A stretch of 64,000 nt of DNA from positions 124,001-188,000 of the forward strand of contig WSUB01000019.1 in the NCBI GenBank assembly GCA_019633425.1, written 5' to 3'. Both the position numbers and the translations under genes were made by a program. The notes beneath the pieces were generated by a model, which was not told the DNA's origin, did no database searches, and was given only the letters and a program-made list of their open reading frames with translations. The DNA is from Tulasnella sp. 424 (taxonomy: Eukaryota > Basidiomycota > Agaricomycetes > Cantharellales > Tulasnellaceae). This document shows positions 10,715-23,545 of the stretch, in pieces. Positions within the stretch are counted from its first letter, which is position 1; every line of letters starts with the position of its first letter.

Positions 10715-12144
10715 ATGTTTATCCAGCTCACTGGAGAAGCTCCTGGTTCTTCAGATCCATCGGACCCAGTTGACAGCGATAACTGTCGGCTATTGGGACC
10801 GGTCGCTTTGGTCGTTCAAGCCGTTATGGGTATCGTAGTCGTTTTGTCGCTGGTTTACAAACGACATAGAGAACATCCACCAAGGCCATGGAGGATCTGG
10901 TATGTACTAGAATTATCCTGTACCATGAACAAGCTGCTGACGGGCCTCGTTAAGGCTATTCGACGTGTCTAAGCAAGTCGCGGGCCAAGCGATCGTCCAC
11001 AGCCTGAATATTGGCATCTCTGCCTTGGTCTCTCGGCCATCAACAGGGAATAACCCATGCACGGCCTACTTCGTGAATGTTACTTTTGACGTCACCGTTG
11101 GTACGTTATCTGCTGCTGCTCTGCGGACCGCAGGCTTTGACGGGACGTTTACCCCGCAGGCGTTGGTATCATCTGGGCGGTGCTTCATGGGTCACAGAAC
11201 CTCCTCACAAAACGGCTAGGACTGCATGGGTTTGAGTCCGGCCAATACGGAACACCCCCATCCTTCAACTACTGGATCCGCCAGGCGTCCGTCTATGTCC
11301 TTGCCGTCATTGTAATGAAGCTCGCGGTCTTGGCGCTTCTTGCCTTAGTTCCGTCGTTGCTTGACGTCGGAGAGTGGCTACTTTCGTGGACCGATGGCAG
11401 AACATCAGTTCAGATTGTCTTGTGGGTATCTAGGTTTGGGTGCGGCCTGTACCGGTTGCTTATCACGCGCGTCTTTTCAGTGTTATGGGAATCTATCCTA
11501 TCATCATGAACGTGCTTCAATTCTGGTTGATCGATTCAATAGTCAAGGCCTCAGCGTTCCTCGACTCTCGCGAAGCCGAACGTGCTGTAGCAAGCACAGC
11601 CGACTACGAGCCGCTCCCGCGTGATTCAGGAGATGGGTCCGAATCGGAGGAAGAAGCTCAGCCTTCGCGTCCCCGCGACCTTGAAACCCCTTCCAAAGCG
11701 GGCTCAACCAGTCGGAGTACCAGTCGACAGGCCTCGACTGTCTCAGGATCATCAGTACCCAAATCCATACATTCCACACGTCCACGATCACTCAGTAAAT
11801 CTAGACAGCCTGGTGCTTCCGTTCAAGTTGCTTCATCTATCCATGATTATCCTCCATCGCAACAAGCCTCTCCTCTTCCGTCTCCTAAATCGGCATCCTT
11901 TCGCTCTTTGCGAAAGCGGTCCCCACCACCCTCCCCTTCCCCAGCTGTGACACCTTCTGGCGATTATGGCGCTACAGGAGACTCGCCGAGGTTGAAGCAG
12001 ACGGAGCCGGATTCGGTTCCCTCTGGTTGGGAATGGGAGGAAGACAAGGACGCGAGGAGATCCCGGTCCCCAAAAATAACTGGGCCCCGCAGAGAGTCTT
12101 GGGATCTTCCCGCTGTTCAAAGTCCAACTAGACCCGTTGCTTGA
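10715..12144 (+). CDS. STIMATE / YPL162C family multi-pass membrane protein
   Basis: Homologue of fungal vacuolar membrane protein YPL162C and animal STIMATE (TMEM110), the latter a regulator at ER-plasma membrane contacts. The start ATG at 10715 gives MFIQLTGEAPG. Predicted membrane segments are LLGPVALVVQAVMGIVVVLS, then after a phase-2 intron WLFDVSKQVAGQAIVHSLNI, then CTAYFVNVTFDVTVGVGIIW with AVLHGSQNLLTKRL, then YWIRQASVYVLAVIVMKLAV, and FVMGIYPIIMNVLQFWLIDS. All junctions have GT-AG signals. The C-terminal 190 residues are cytosolic-looking, acidic then Ser/Pro-rich with many SP motifs, and much longer than in yeast. That tail is probably disordered and phosphorylated. Family assignment rests on the GFESGQYG and GIYPIIMNVLQFW regions. 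Function in this fungus is not known. Confidence 0.82.
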
Positions 12145-12522
12145 TTTTGCATCAGATTTTTCACCTTTCGGTTATGATCCTTGGGCATTTTGTTTACACG
12201 TCTCCATTTCATACCCCTCATCTCACCAGGCCATCATGCATGTTACATGTGGATGATTATCGTAGACTACTTTCTCTGAGGCTCTAATTTTATACCTTTG
12301 CTTCGTTGGACATTAATGGGTGGCCTGCAAGACGGTAGACCCTGCGCGGACCCTGAATATTGCAATGTAGGCTGCTGTGCTTCCTGCGGCTCGCCAGCCG
12401 CGTTGCACTTCAACGACCACCTCCTCTCGGATCTGCAGCAATAGACGTGTCATACAGCTTGAACACGTACTCTAACAGCTTATAATACCCAACACTGTTA
12501 AGTGATCCATCGATCCTCAATC
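12145..12522. other. Intergenic: 3' flank of STIMATE-like gene and SEC18 promoter
   Basis: 378 bp without a supportable gene. The sequence is T-rich after the stop codon and then leads to the SEC18 start. Nothing else seen. Confidence 0.4.
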
Positions 12523-15604
<3,082 letters not shown>

Positions 15605-15938
15605 AATACTCGATTTGATGCATGAATGTAACGCATGGTTGATGAGGCCACGGATGATTACGTACGTCATTTGTTGAAGCGCGATCGCGAGGAGTTCGAG
15701 TCGCCTTGTGGAGATCGGCATTTCAATATCCCTTAACCTAAAGCTGTAAATCTCAAGTCGTTTCATAATCCCGTGTACTTCCACTTGCTCTCTGCGATTG
15801 GCGATAGAGCAAAACGGTGGGGTGAGCAAACTTGCTGTTATAGCCCGCGTAAGAAAAGGTTTGGCTTCCCCCATCTCACCACTGGTCTAACAGGGTGCAA
15901 AGTCACTGACTTTAAAGGACAACTGGACAAAAGGAATG
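15605..15938. other. Intergenic: SEC18 3' flank
   Basis: 334 bp between the SEC18 stop and the tRNA gene on the opposite strand. No gene-like signal seen. Confidence 0.4.
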
Positions 15939-16022
15939 TTCCGGCACTGGGAATTGAACCCAGATCACCGCTGATCACCTCGTAATGAGAGAGCGGTATG
16001 ATAGCCATTACACTATACCGGA
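15939..16022 (-). tRNA. tRNA-Glu (anticodon CTC) with a 12-nt intron
   Basis: The minus strand folds into a cloverleaf. The acceptor arm is TCCGGTA pairing with TGCCGGA. The D arm is GTG-TAATGGCTAT-CAT. The anticodon stem is CCGCT/AGCGG with loop bases CTCTCA, a 12-nt intron TTACGAGGTGAT after position 37, then C. The variable region is TGAT and the T arm is CTGGG-TTCAATT-CCCAG. The anticodon CTC reads GAG (glutamate). The intron sits at the canonical position 37/38. Both internal promoter boxes are present: the D arm (box A) and GGTTCAATTCC (box B). Confidence 0.9.
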
Positions 16023-16316
16023 TTACATGTCTCTAAGTCAGGGGTTAAATAAACATATTGACTTTTGCAGCGGAACTGGCTTCGTGTCTTGTCAAGACGT
16101 CTTCCGTATGCACTCCGGGATCCTGTACTCTAATAGGAATAGCCTTATGATTTATCTCTAGCATGAGACTAACAGAAAAAACGCTGGAGGGGTTTCGTGT
16201 GGGGGTTCAGTCCTGCTTTGTTTGTCACTGTGGCGATCTCCCAGGCGTCATTTTTCCTCGACGACTTCTATAGGCCGGCCTGGGACGCAACCTCAAAGCA
16301 TATATACAAAATACCA

Positions 16317-17818
16317 ATGGTTGGCGGAAAGAGAGGATCCGGATCAAGAGGAGAAGTCGGAGGAACCGAAAACACCAACGTGCCAAGGTCGTTCATCGTT
16401 AAGCAAGGGCACGTCGGTTCTTCCTTGACCCAACTCGTACGGGACATGCGCAAGGTCATGGAGCCAAATACCGCTGCTCGATTGAAGGTACCGTGACGAG
16501 TAGTCAAAAGTGACTTGAGAAATTCGAGCTCACGCCGTCGCAACGCCGTCGCTGTAGGAAAGATCGACGAACAAGCTGAAGGACTTCCTCGTTATGGCAC
16601 CCATACTCAGCGTGTCTCACCTGTTGGCTTTCTCGTTGGCCAAGACGGCGCCGACGTTGAGGATAGCGAGGCTACCCCAAGGTCCGACGTTTAGCTTCCG
16701 GATCGAGCGGTATAGCCTAGCGAAGGATATTTTGCAAGCTGCGAGGCATCCGAGACAGTCCCCACAGGCTCACCAATACCCGCCATTAGTGAGTTCACTT
16801 GATTCATTGCGGTACTATGTATGGGGCACTGAAACTCTAGCTATCTGACCTAGCTCGTCTTATCTTCCTTCCCAACTGGCCCCAATGCACCGCAACACCT
16901 CGGTTTGGTCCTCAAATGCTTCCAATCCCTCTTCCCTCCACTCACACCCAAAACCATCCCTCTATCCACCGCCCGACGCGTTGTACTCGTCTCTTGGAAC
17001 GCCGAAAAGCAAACGATCGACGTCCGGCATTACCTCATCACCGTGAAAACCTCCGGCGTATCCCGTCGAGTGCGGCGCATCATCGAGCCGAAGGCAGGGT
17101 CAGGAGGGAAAAAGATACCAGATTTGAGTCGGGAGAAGGACATCGCGGACTACGTGTTGAAAGCCGCTGGAGGAGGAGGGGAAGAGGGCTATGAGACTGC
17201 GTCGACCAGCGCGGCGAGTGACGCCGATCCGGAGGAGTACGCTGTGAGGTTGGCGTCGGATTATGTTGGAAGGAACAACAGGAAAGGAGACAAGCGGGCC
17301 GTCAAGCTAGACGAGATCGGGCCGAGGATGGAATTGCGGCTCATCAAGATCGTAGAAGGGCCACCTGGGAAAGAAGGCGGTGTGCTTTACCATGAATTCG
17401 GTGAGTGTGATTCGGAGTTTGGGAATTTACGTGGTTCCTAACTTTAGTTTCTGTAGTTAAAAAGTCTCCGAAAGAAGTTGCGGCGCTGCGGAAAGAAGCA
17501 GCAGAGCGAGCCAGGATACGGAAGGAGCGAAGGGAGGAGCAGGAAAAGAATGTTGCTAGGAAGAAGAAAGCTGCGGAAGGCGATGATGATGATGAAGACG
17601 AGGGCACGGACGCAGGAGAGGAGCCGCGGGAAGAAGAGGAGGATGAAGGCGAGGATTGGGATGGGGATGAGGATATGAGCGAGGGTGAAGATCAAGGGAT
17701 GTCGGAGGAAGACGTGTCCGAGTCGGAAGAGGAGACGGAGAAAGCTGCCCCGCCAAGAAAGCGTGTCAAGGTTGGGAACGCGACGAAGCCGAAGGGTGCT
17801 ATCAGGTTCCGGAAATAG
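16317..17818 (+). CDS. SSF1: Brix-domain ribosome biogenesis factor Ssf1 / Peter Pan
   Basis: Nucleolar 60S assembly factor of the Brix superfamily (Ssf1/2, PPAN). Recognised by VPRSFIVKQGHVGSSLTQLV, RDMRKVMEPNTAARLK, NKLKDFLVMAPILSVSHLLA, LRIARLPQGPTFSFRIERYS and TIPLSTARRVVLVSWNAEKQ. Also present are GVSRRVRRIIEPKAG, the conserved C-terminal MELRLIKIVEGPPGKEGGVL with YHEFVKKSPKE, and a Lys/Arg helix followed by a very acidic tail and a basic end. The start at 16317 is the first in-frame ATG near the conserved region and gives a short Gly-rich leader. Most Ssf1 proteins begin with a Lys/Arg-rich KKRTH-like stretch, so an extra upstream exon remains possible. Four or five short introns. Confidence 0.9.
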
Positions 17819-18197
17819 TCCAGCTATTCAGCGCAAAGATTAGAGCCGTTGGTTGTCCGGTCTCTTCACTGCGCCCAACTGCATTAGTATATTGTACTCT
17901 CGGACTTGGATATTTGAGCATAAATCGAATGCTGTATGCATGTTGCGATGTGGTTTGAGTTATCCGGGTGGAGGGGAAGTGAGCCGGGGGATGGGAGGGA
18001 GCGCGCTGGGACTTCGGTGAGCTGAGCAAAGTTCCACGTCGTGTTCCTGCTGTACCTTGAATCCCAATTTCGACTATACACCCAACATCTTTCGCTTTGA
18101 CACGCAGACCTACTCCCCCCTCACCAGTGACTGCATGTCCTCTCATCTAGGACATTAAGCACTCAAAAACCACCGCAGAAGAGAGTAACTACGTTTT
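17819..18197. other. Intergenic between SSF1 and PMT2
   Basis: 379 bp, both genes on the plus strand, holding the SSF1 3' UTR and the PMT2 promoter. No additional gene seen. Confidence 0.4.
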
Positions 18198-21100
18198 ATG
18201 TCTCGCGGCCAGTCCGTCGCTCTCGATATCCGTCCTTCCTCTCCCCCTTCTCCATCCTCGTCTTTCGAGGAAGTCTCGTATCCCGCACAACACTCTCATC
18301 ACCAACCGCAGCAGCAGCAACTCCTTCCTCTCCACCACCAGCATATGGACGCTGACAAGGCGAGAAGAAGACACGTCGGCGGAGACGACGGCAAGGCAAA
18401 TGGCAACGGCGGTGGATGGGCGTCACAAGCTCAGGCTTATGGGCCGTACACGCCCGTAGGGCCTTCAGAAGCCATCTGGGAGGACTCAGATGGGAAGAAC
18501 GTGTACGAAAAGGCTGGTTTTGGTCCTGGAAGGCTGCCACCGCCCCGTACCAGACGTGCTCGTCCGCCCACCAGCTTCGTATGTCGTCACACCTTGCGCA
18601 TATCTGCCTGCACCATTAACCTTTGTCCCTTCCCTAGGGCGAACTGTACGAGGAATACTCTGAACTCATCCCACCACTCATCTACACAATCCTTTCATGC
18701 TATACCCGCTTTTATAAAATCGGAAAGTCGAATCAAGTCGTCTGGGACGAGGTCGGTCCAGGGTTTTGTTGGGTCGTCATAACCAAACCACTGATAACCC
18801 CACCCAAAATAGGCCCATTTCGGGAAATTCGGCTCCTACTACCTCAAACGCTCCTTTTACTTTGACGTGCACCCACCTCTGGGCAAAATTCTCGTCGGTC
18901 TCGCTGGTTGGCTCAGCGGCTACGACGGCAACTATGACTTTGGAAGCGGAAACGTCTACCCACCCGAAGTACCCTACGTACCAATGCGCATCATGTTGGC
19001 CATGTTCGGTGCCGCTATGGTGCCGCTCGCATGGTTCACATCCGTTGAGCTCCATCTCAGCCGAAAAGCGTGTCACTTGGTGACGCTGATGACTTTATGC
19101 GGTATGTTGTTGCACGACCCGCCCCAAAGAAGGAGCGCTAACGAACTGGCATCGGCATAGACCTCGCTTGGATATGTATCAGCCGGTTTATTCTACTCGA
19201 CTCTATGCTCCTGTTCTTCACTTTCACCACGGTATTCACGATGACCAAGTTCAATAATCAACAATGGCGGTGAGTGGAGAGTTAATAATTCGTGCCATCG
19301 AGTGATACTCACTCGCACAGTATAGACCATTCTCTTTCGATTGGTGGTTATGGCTTGGCTTGACTGGTTGGTCGATTGGTTGTGTGATCAGGTATGTGAC
19401 GTGTCGAAAATCGATATCGAGTTGGAATTTTGTCGCCTGATGTGTTGCTTTTTTTAGTGTCAAATGGGTTGGCTTCTTCGTCATGGCTCTCGTCGGTGCT
19501 TATACTATTGAGGACCTCTGGGAGAAGTTTGGTGATCTTAAAATGCCTGTTGTCAGTAAAATTCCGCTTCTTTAGCGTCTCCCAGCGAAATCTCACATCG
19601 CACTCCATACAGCGCGTCTACATCAAGCACTGGATCGCACGAGGGCTTTGCTTGATGGTTCTCCCTGCCATCGTCTACATGATGTCGTTCAAGGCGCACT
19701 TTATGATCCTCAACCACTCCGGCACCGGCGACTCGCAAATGAGCTCTCTCTTCCAGGCTAACCTCGTAGGCAACGACTTTGCGACAAATCCTCTCGGTAT
19801 GGATGACTGCCTGTCTGTGGAATTTGCCCTAATTCACTGACGCCGGTAATCCTTAAAAACAGAAATTGCGATTGGATCCAAAGTCACCTTCAAGAACGTT
19901 GGCTATGGCGGTGGTCTCTTGCACTCGCACGTCCAAACCTATCCCGTCGGCTCCCTCCAGCAACAAGTCACCTGCTACCACTACAAAGACGACAACAACA
20001 ACTTTAACCTCCTCCGTCCATGGGGTCACCGCGAGTACAACCCGAACGAGGACATCGAGTTCCTCAAGGACGGCGACGTCGTCCGGTTCCAGCACGCTTC
20101 TACCACGCGAAACTTGCACGCGCATCAACTCCCCGCCCCCGTGACCAAGGAGAATTACGAGATCAGCGGATACGGAAACTCCACAACGGGAGACCACAAC
20201 GACCTTTGGCAGTTGGAGGTCGTGGACGACATCATTTTGGGCAACAAGAAGAACTTGAACGACCGGATCAGGTCGTTGACCACCCGCGTTCGGTTCCGCC
20301 ACTTGACCTTGGGATGCTACATGCGCGCTGCGAACGCGGTGTTGCCTCCTTGGGGTTTCAAGCAGGTCGAGGTGTCGTGTGATAAGGAGAATAACCCCAA
20401 GGATAAGCATACATGGTGGAATGTGGAGAGTCACTGGAATGATCGACGTAAGTGCCCGTTTGATGATGTCGGTCGTTTGTTTTGAGCGGTTGCTGACCGA
20501 GTTCGGGCGCTTCACGTAGTTCCGTCCGGTAACCAAAAGCTTTACAAGTCTCCTTTCCTCAGCGACTTTTATCACCTCAACGTTGCGATGATGACTTCCA
20601 ACAACGCGCTCGTTCCCGATCCAGATAAAGAAGATATCCTCGCCTCGACCCCTTCCGAGTGGCCTTGGCTCCACACCGGATTGAGGATGTGCGGATGGGG
20701 TGACGATCAGATCAAGTTCTACCTTTTGGGACACCCTCTCATCTGGTGGGGTGGAACGTTTAGCTTGATCGCGTCGTTGGGCATCTTGGCGGTGTATCTG
20801 TTGAGGATGCAGAGGCACTATACTGATTGGAAACCAGGTAAATGGCTTGTCGTCCGCGCAGACGAGGATTTTACTGACCGGGGAATGTGTTATTTCAGGC
20901 GAGTGGGACCATTTCTTGTACGTTGGAAAGGTGGCATTCTTTGGCTGGTTCTTCCATTACGGTACGTTTGAAGTTTGCCGATCACGTGTAACTGCCTCTG
21001 ATTGGAGTTCTTCATTCATTAGTCCCCTTCCTGATTATGGGTCGAGTAAGTCACGGGAGCATTCCCGAGTCCTAAGCGCCTCAGGTCTGACGTTCATTTC

Positions 21101-21420
21101 CGCTCAATAGGTCACCTACCTCCACCACTACCTGCCAACACTCTATTTCTCTATCCTGATGTTGGGTCACCTCATCGACCATTTCGTCTTCACCGCAAGA
21201 CGACTAAACGAAAACGTCAAGACTGGAGCCTTCATCTTCTTGTATGTGGTGATTGTAGGAATCTGGTGGTGGTTCAAGGATATCGCGTTTGGTGTCGAGG
21301 GTCCTATTGCGGATCATTGGGGTCTGGGATGGAGAAAGGTATGATCCAGCCTTAGTTCTTTGGCTTGAAATTACGATGCTAATACCGTCTTTTGTGCCGT
21401 AGACCTGGAACATCTACTAA
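18198..21420 (+). CDS. PMT2: Dolichyl-phosphate-mannose:protein O-mannosyltransferase, PMT2 family
   Basis: GT39 enzyme of the ER membrane that transfers mannose from Dol-P-Man to Ser/Thr, normally as a Pmt1-Pmt2 heterodimer. The ATG at 18198 starts a long Ser/Pro/Gln/His-rich cytosolic leader. The catalytic part has TRFYKIGKSNQVVWDEAHFG with the essential DE pair (split by an intron), KFGSYYLKRSFYFDVHPPLG and FILLDSMLLFFTFTTVFTMT. It continues with SVKWVGFFVMALVGAYTIED, ARGLCLMVLPAIVYMMSFKA and the ILNHSGTGDSQMSSLFQANL loop. MIR repeats follow with YGGGLLHSHVQTYPVGSLQQ, DGDVVRFQHASTTRNLHAHQ and YEISGYGNSTTGDHNDLWQL. The C-terminal membrane block includes VTYLHHYLPTLYFSILMLGH and ends KTWNIY. 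The motif variants fit PMT2 rather than PMT1 or PMT4. It is split by about ten introns and is complete. Confidence 0.93.
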
Positions 21421-21701
21421 ACAGTGTCGATTCTGTTCATCGTATGAGCTCTTTTATTGGACCTGAATTTTCCTGTTTTTTATCGTACACGTAACCCGGA
21501 TGCATGAGCATACTCCCTGCGGTAGTGTGGGTCAGTCGTGATAAGCTGGGAAACAAAAGCAGGCCCTTCCACGAGTCGCGGATAATTTAGGTCAGGTGGG
21601 CGGCTGAGACAGTTTGCGAATCCACCGATATATTTTTCAGATAGCAACTTTCAAATACTGAGGCTTCTGGAACCATGCTCTAAGTACCAGCAGTCACACC
21701 T
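21421..21701. other. Intergenic, convergent 3' ends
   Basis: 281 bp between the stop codons of PMT2 (plus) and the WD40 gene (minus). No gene seen. Confidence 0.4.
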
Positions 21702-23376
21702 TCAGTCCTCTTCCATGAGCTCCGCTAGTTCTCGTTCCTCCTCTTCCGTCAGCAGGGAGTCCCCGGTTCCCTTCGTCGTTGGTTCCGGTGGAGAGAACTT
21801 CTTTCCAGCAGCGAGTTCTGCGACATGCAAGCACGGCTGTCAGTCTCCGAGCTCCTCGTGACGGCCCGATATCCTACCTGAGAGTCGCCACCTCCGAACA
21901 GTACCATCGAGACTTCCACTAACAATCCAAGGTTCGCCGTTTGGTGTGTCACTTGAGGTCTTCAACCAAAGCTGGAGGCTTGTCACGGAATGGGAGTGAA
22001 CGTCCACCTCGTTCAAAAGTCGAGCGACCCCCGAGACTTCGGTCAGAGGTTTTCGATCGCCCGAGGCCCCCGAATCCTCGTCCTCGTCGACGAGTTCCGA
22101 AATGTCGTACACGCGGATGACATCGCCATTGCCGGTGAGGAGATACGGTTGTGCGATGGAAGAGTTGGAGAGGAGAAGAAGGCTTCTGACTGGTTTGGAG
22201 TGCTCGAGGGTCACGACGGACGGCGAGATGCTGGGTTGAGCATTTGGAGTGTACCGCCTGATCGTCACGGTTTCGTCGGTGGAAGCTGGAAGTTTGTCGC
22301 TATTAACGAGTACCGATTCGAATGTGCATGTTCATACTTACCCGTCCACAAGTACGAAGACGCAAGGACAACGTCATTGACGCCAGTTCTGTGGCCCCCG
22401 AGGTCGGCGACCGGCGTAGCTCTTACAGTTGGGAGGCTCGTAGGAGAAGAGCGCCAACGTTCCTCAAGATTCCATGCCTTCATAACCCCCATAGAATCGC
22501 CAGAGACGATGTGGCTCGATCCGTTCTCAGGTGTAGCCAACGCTTCAACGGGCCTTCGGTGACCTGATATCGAGCTAAGTTGATGCAGTGGTGCGGTCTG
22601 TCCCTCCTCTAGTCGTTCAAGATCCCTAGACAGCGAGGGAATTGATATGACATTCTACAGCGATAGGTATGGTTCTGCCACGTACCAAAGTTTCAGGAGT
22701 TTATCGGAGGAGGCGGAAACCAGTATTTTAGACGACGGAATGACCAGGAGCGTTTTCAGGAAGTCGTCATGCGCTAGTGTATCGGATACCACGGCTTTCG
22801 TCTGGAATATCGACTTAGTAACTGTAAAGTCTTGAAAATCTAGGCGAAGTTCTTCACCTTTGTGTCCCATACTTTGATGGTCTATGCAAGCCGATGAGGA
22901 ACGCCACGAACTTGATGGGGGCTGAGTGCTCACTTTATCCCATGAACCAGTGATCAAAAACGTTTTCGGAGAACCATCGGGGCCCTTCACGTCAAAGAAA
23001 GCGATGCAGGTAACTGGACCTGTGTGTCCCTTGTAAACTTGCAACGTCTTGCCTGACTAAGACGCGTCCAAACCTGTCAGCGCGCCGGTCTTGTGGTTTC
23101 CGTGTTTCGACTCACGTTCAGGTCTATACGACGAACCACCTTTGAGCTTTCAGCCGTCCATACATCTTGACCTCTGACCACGAGACTAATGATTTTGGAC
23201 CCAAGGTCTATTGGTTCCCCGATGTCTTTGGTTCGTTCTGCTTTGAGATGCCTGGCCTTAAGGAATCCGGGATGTGAGAAGTCCGCTCATGCATAATTCT
23301 ACTGCAGCCTACTCACCTGGGCTTCTTTGATATCGGCCTCTGCCTGGAAGAGGTTGTCTACGTCTGTGGTTTGCAT
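21702..23376 (-). CDS. WD40-repeat protein of unknown role
   Basis: Minus-strand gene. The start chosen is the ATG at 23374-23376, giving MQTTDVDNLFQAEADIKEAQ followed by a GTGAGT donor. WD-type repeats follow: SLVVRGQDVWTAESSKVVRR, YKGHTGPVTCIAFFDVKG, FLITGSWDKTIKVWDTKGEE, AHDDFLKTLLVIPSSKILVS with ASSDKLLKLWDL, ISGHRRPVEALATPENGSSH and GGHRTGVNDVVLASSYLWT. The last ones are LLTGNGDVIRVYDISEL and VSGSLDGTVRRWRLS. It ends in an acidic tail EEEERELAELMEED. About seven blades are visible, so it is probably a single propeller acting as a scaffold. I do not recognise the orthologue. The upstream gene ends 170 bp away on the same strand. Confidence 0.75.
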
Positions 23377-23545
23377 GCTTGGAGAAGAGAGTGGTGGAAG
23401 TAGCGACGCGATCCAATACGCCGCGTCGCGCGGGAAGGCATACACGGTTGGTCAGCCGTTGCGTCCTCCACCGGAACATATCAATGGATACAATTGGGCA
23501 GAGACTTGCTATGATACATCAGGTACAGAATTAAAACGCGAAAAG

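Noticed and set aside
19853..20818. A 321-codon minus-strand open frame
   Set aside because: It is the antisense of the MIR-domain exon of PMT2 and shows no family features.
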